A stretch of 64,000 nt of DNA from Lentisphaerae bacterium GWF2_50_93 (lineage in GTDB: Bacteria > Verrucomicrobiota > Lentisphaeria > Victivallales > GWF2-50-93), in NCBI GenBank assembly GCA_001804815.1, contig MHBI01000010.1, positions 62,001 to 126,000 of the forward strand. The letters run 5' to 3'. Positions 63,357 through 64,000 of this stretch are shown here, piece by piece (the stretch's first letter is position 1; the number at the start of each line of letters is the position of its first letter). The notes below the pieces were generated by a model. That model searched no databases and was not told the DNA's origin. It worked only from the letters and a program-made list of their open reading frames with translations. The translations under genes and the position numbers were made by a program.

Positions 63357-64000
63357 TTACAATGATTCAAGCGCACGTTTTATCGCATATAATGGATACG
63401 AGAAGACGTTTTTGTCCTTTGTCGGGGTTCCGGAGAAGAACCTGATACCGAATTTGGATTTGGGATGTTCATCCAGGAAAACCACCATGCTCTTCAAACT
63501 ACCTGTGGCGCCACTCTTGACTTCAACAGGGACTACTTTATTGCCGTGGGCGACGATATAGTCCACTTCGGCACTAGATGAACGGGCTTCCCGATGCCAA
63601 TAGAACAACTGGGCTCTGACATTGGGGTCTGAATATGCAAGCAGCTCCTGTCCAACAAAGGCCTCCGCCATCCCTCCTCTGTTCACAAATTCCTCAAGCG
63701 GATTCAGAATCCATCCCTTAGCGCTCATGTTCATGATTGAATTGGAGAGCCCCACATCCAGGAAGATGACTTTATACTTCTCAAAATCAGCTTCAGCTCC
63801 GAGGGGAAGCCCGTTTGCATGCGTGTGCCGGATCCTGTGCACAAGCCCAGCCTTTTCAAGAAGTTCCAAGGCAGGTTCGAGCTCGCGTTTGCGGTGACAC
63901 TCGGATATCTTAGTAAACTTGAATTTTTCTCCCGCGAAGGAAGGTATCCTGTTGAAGATCATTTCAATGTATTTTATCTGGTGCTTCCGCCCATAACGTT
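63357..64000 (-). CDS. DUF4143-type AAA+ ATPase, C-terminal part, cut by window end
   Basis: The frame is open to the edge on the minus strand (RYGRKHQIKYIEMIFN...), so the Met at 63962 is internal and the N-terminal ATPase half is missing. Visible is the DUF4143 region (SECHRKRELEPALELLEKAGLVHRI, LDVGLSN) and the C-terminal nuclease-like segment (EAFVGQELLAYSD, LFYWHREARSSSAEVDYIV, VPVEVKSG). Proteins of this architecture are ATPases of unclear role, often in accessory regions. Confidence 0.85.
   Translation of the reverse strand, partial: RYGRKHQIKYIEMIFNRIPSFAGEKFKFTKISECHRKRELEPALELLEKAGLVHRIRHTHANGLPLGAEADFEKYKVIFLDVGLSNSIMNMSAKGWILNPLEEFVNRGGMAEAFVGQELLAYSDPNVRAQLFYWHREARSSSAEVDYIVAHGNKVVPVEVKSGATGSLKSMVVFLDEHPKSKFGIRFFSGTPTKDKNVFSYPLYAIKRALESL

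Noticed and set aside
1..64000. tRNA genes
   Set aside because: I looked for T-arm GGTTCGAATCC-like blocks with a matching acceptor stem and found none that fold; a tRNA finder could still reveal one.

Overview
The window reads as a chromosomal segment of a Gram-negative-type bacterium, most likely a member of the PVC group (Lentisphaerae/Victivallales-like). This is inference, from three things: an alpha operon rpmJ-rpsM-rpsK-rpoA-rplQ with no rpsD between rpsK and rpoA, large secreted PA14/FN3 and RHS proteins, and polysaccharide- and sialic-acid-related enzymes amid many small palindromic intergenic repeats. No 16S rRNA, tRNA or CRISPR was seen, so the taxonomy is unconfirmed.

Layout. 1-13.8 kb: a partial unknown gene, a sialate O-acetylesterase, arginine decarboxylase (speA), a periplasmic adaptor protein, an S9 peptidase lipoprotein, a divergent C1 peptidase, a Nif3-like protein and a two-module pectate-lyase-fold protein. 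13.9-22.1 kb: housekeeping core with a zinc-ribbon protein, the rpmJ-rpsM-rpsK-rpoA-rplQ operon, FabG-like and FabI-like reductases, LarB and a membrane-anchored helical-repeat protein. 22.3-32.5 kb: a giant PA14/FN3 secreted protein, a 1753-residue RHS protein with a unique C-terminal tail, and an AT-rich LRR lipoprotein directly after it that could be its immunity partner.

32.5-39.2 kb is an accessory island. It has a 1.5 kb non-coding region holding two diverged ~285 bp direct repeats with a phased AGGTAAG/GAGTAAT motif array, an XRE-type regulator with two well-matched candidate operators, a four-gene block of unknown function, a small serine recombinase, a truncated primase-like gene, and a structured-RNA-like stretch that may be a group II intron remnant. 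39.3-42.5 kb: a broken HEXXH metallopeptidase gene, a HigB/HigA toxin-antitoxin pair and a GC-rich decayed intergenic stretch. A 29 bp exact direct repeat brackets 32.56-40.98 kb.

42.5-64 kb: MFS transporter, queC, an MBL-fold hydrolase, SDR epimerase with a putative glycosyltransferase, rpsU, an RpoD-type sigma factor with a long Lys/Ala-rich head, mfd, a ROK sugar kinase, LemA with a DUF3137-like protein, then an amino-sugar-flavoured group (AraC regulator, Gfo/Idh/MocA oxidoreductase, DegT/StrS aminotransferase, NagB, D-aminoacylase), a small anchored protein bracketed by two identical 50 bp repeats, signal peptidase I, 0.8 kb of decayed repeats and a DUF4143 ATPase cut by the window end. 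Several repeat families sit exactly at gene ends, supply stop codons, or lie in frame inside genes.
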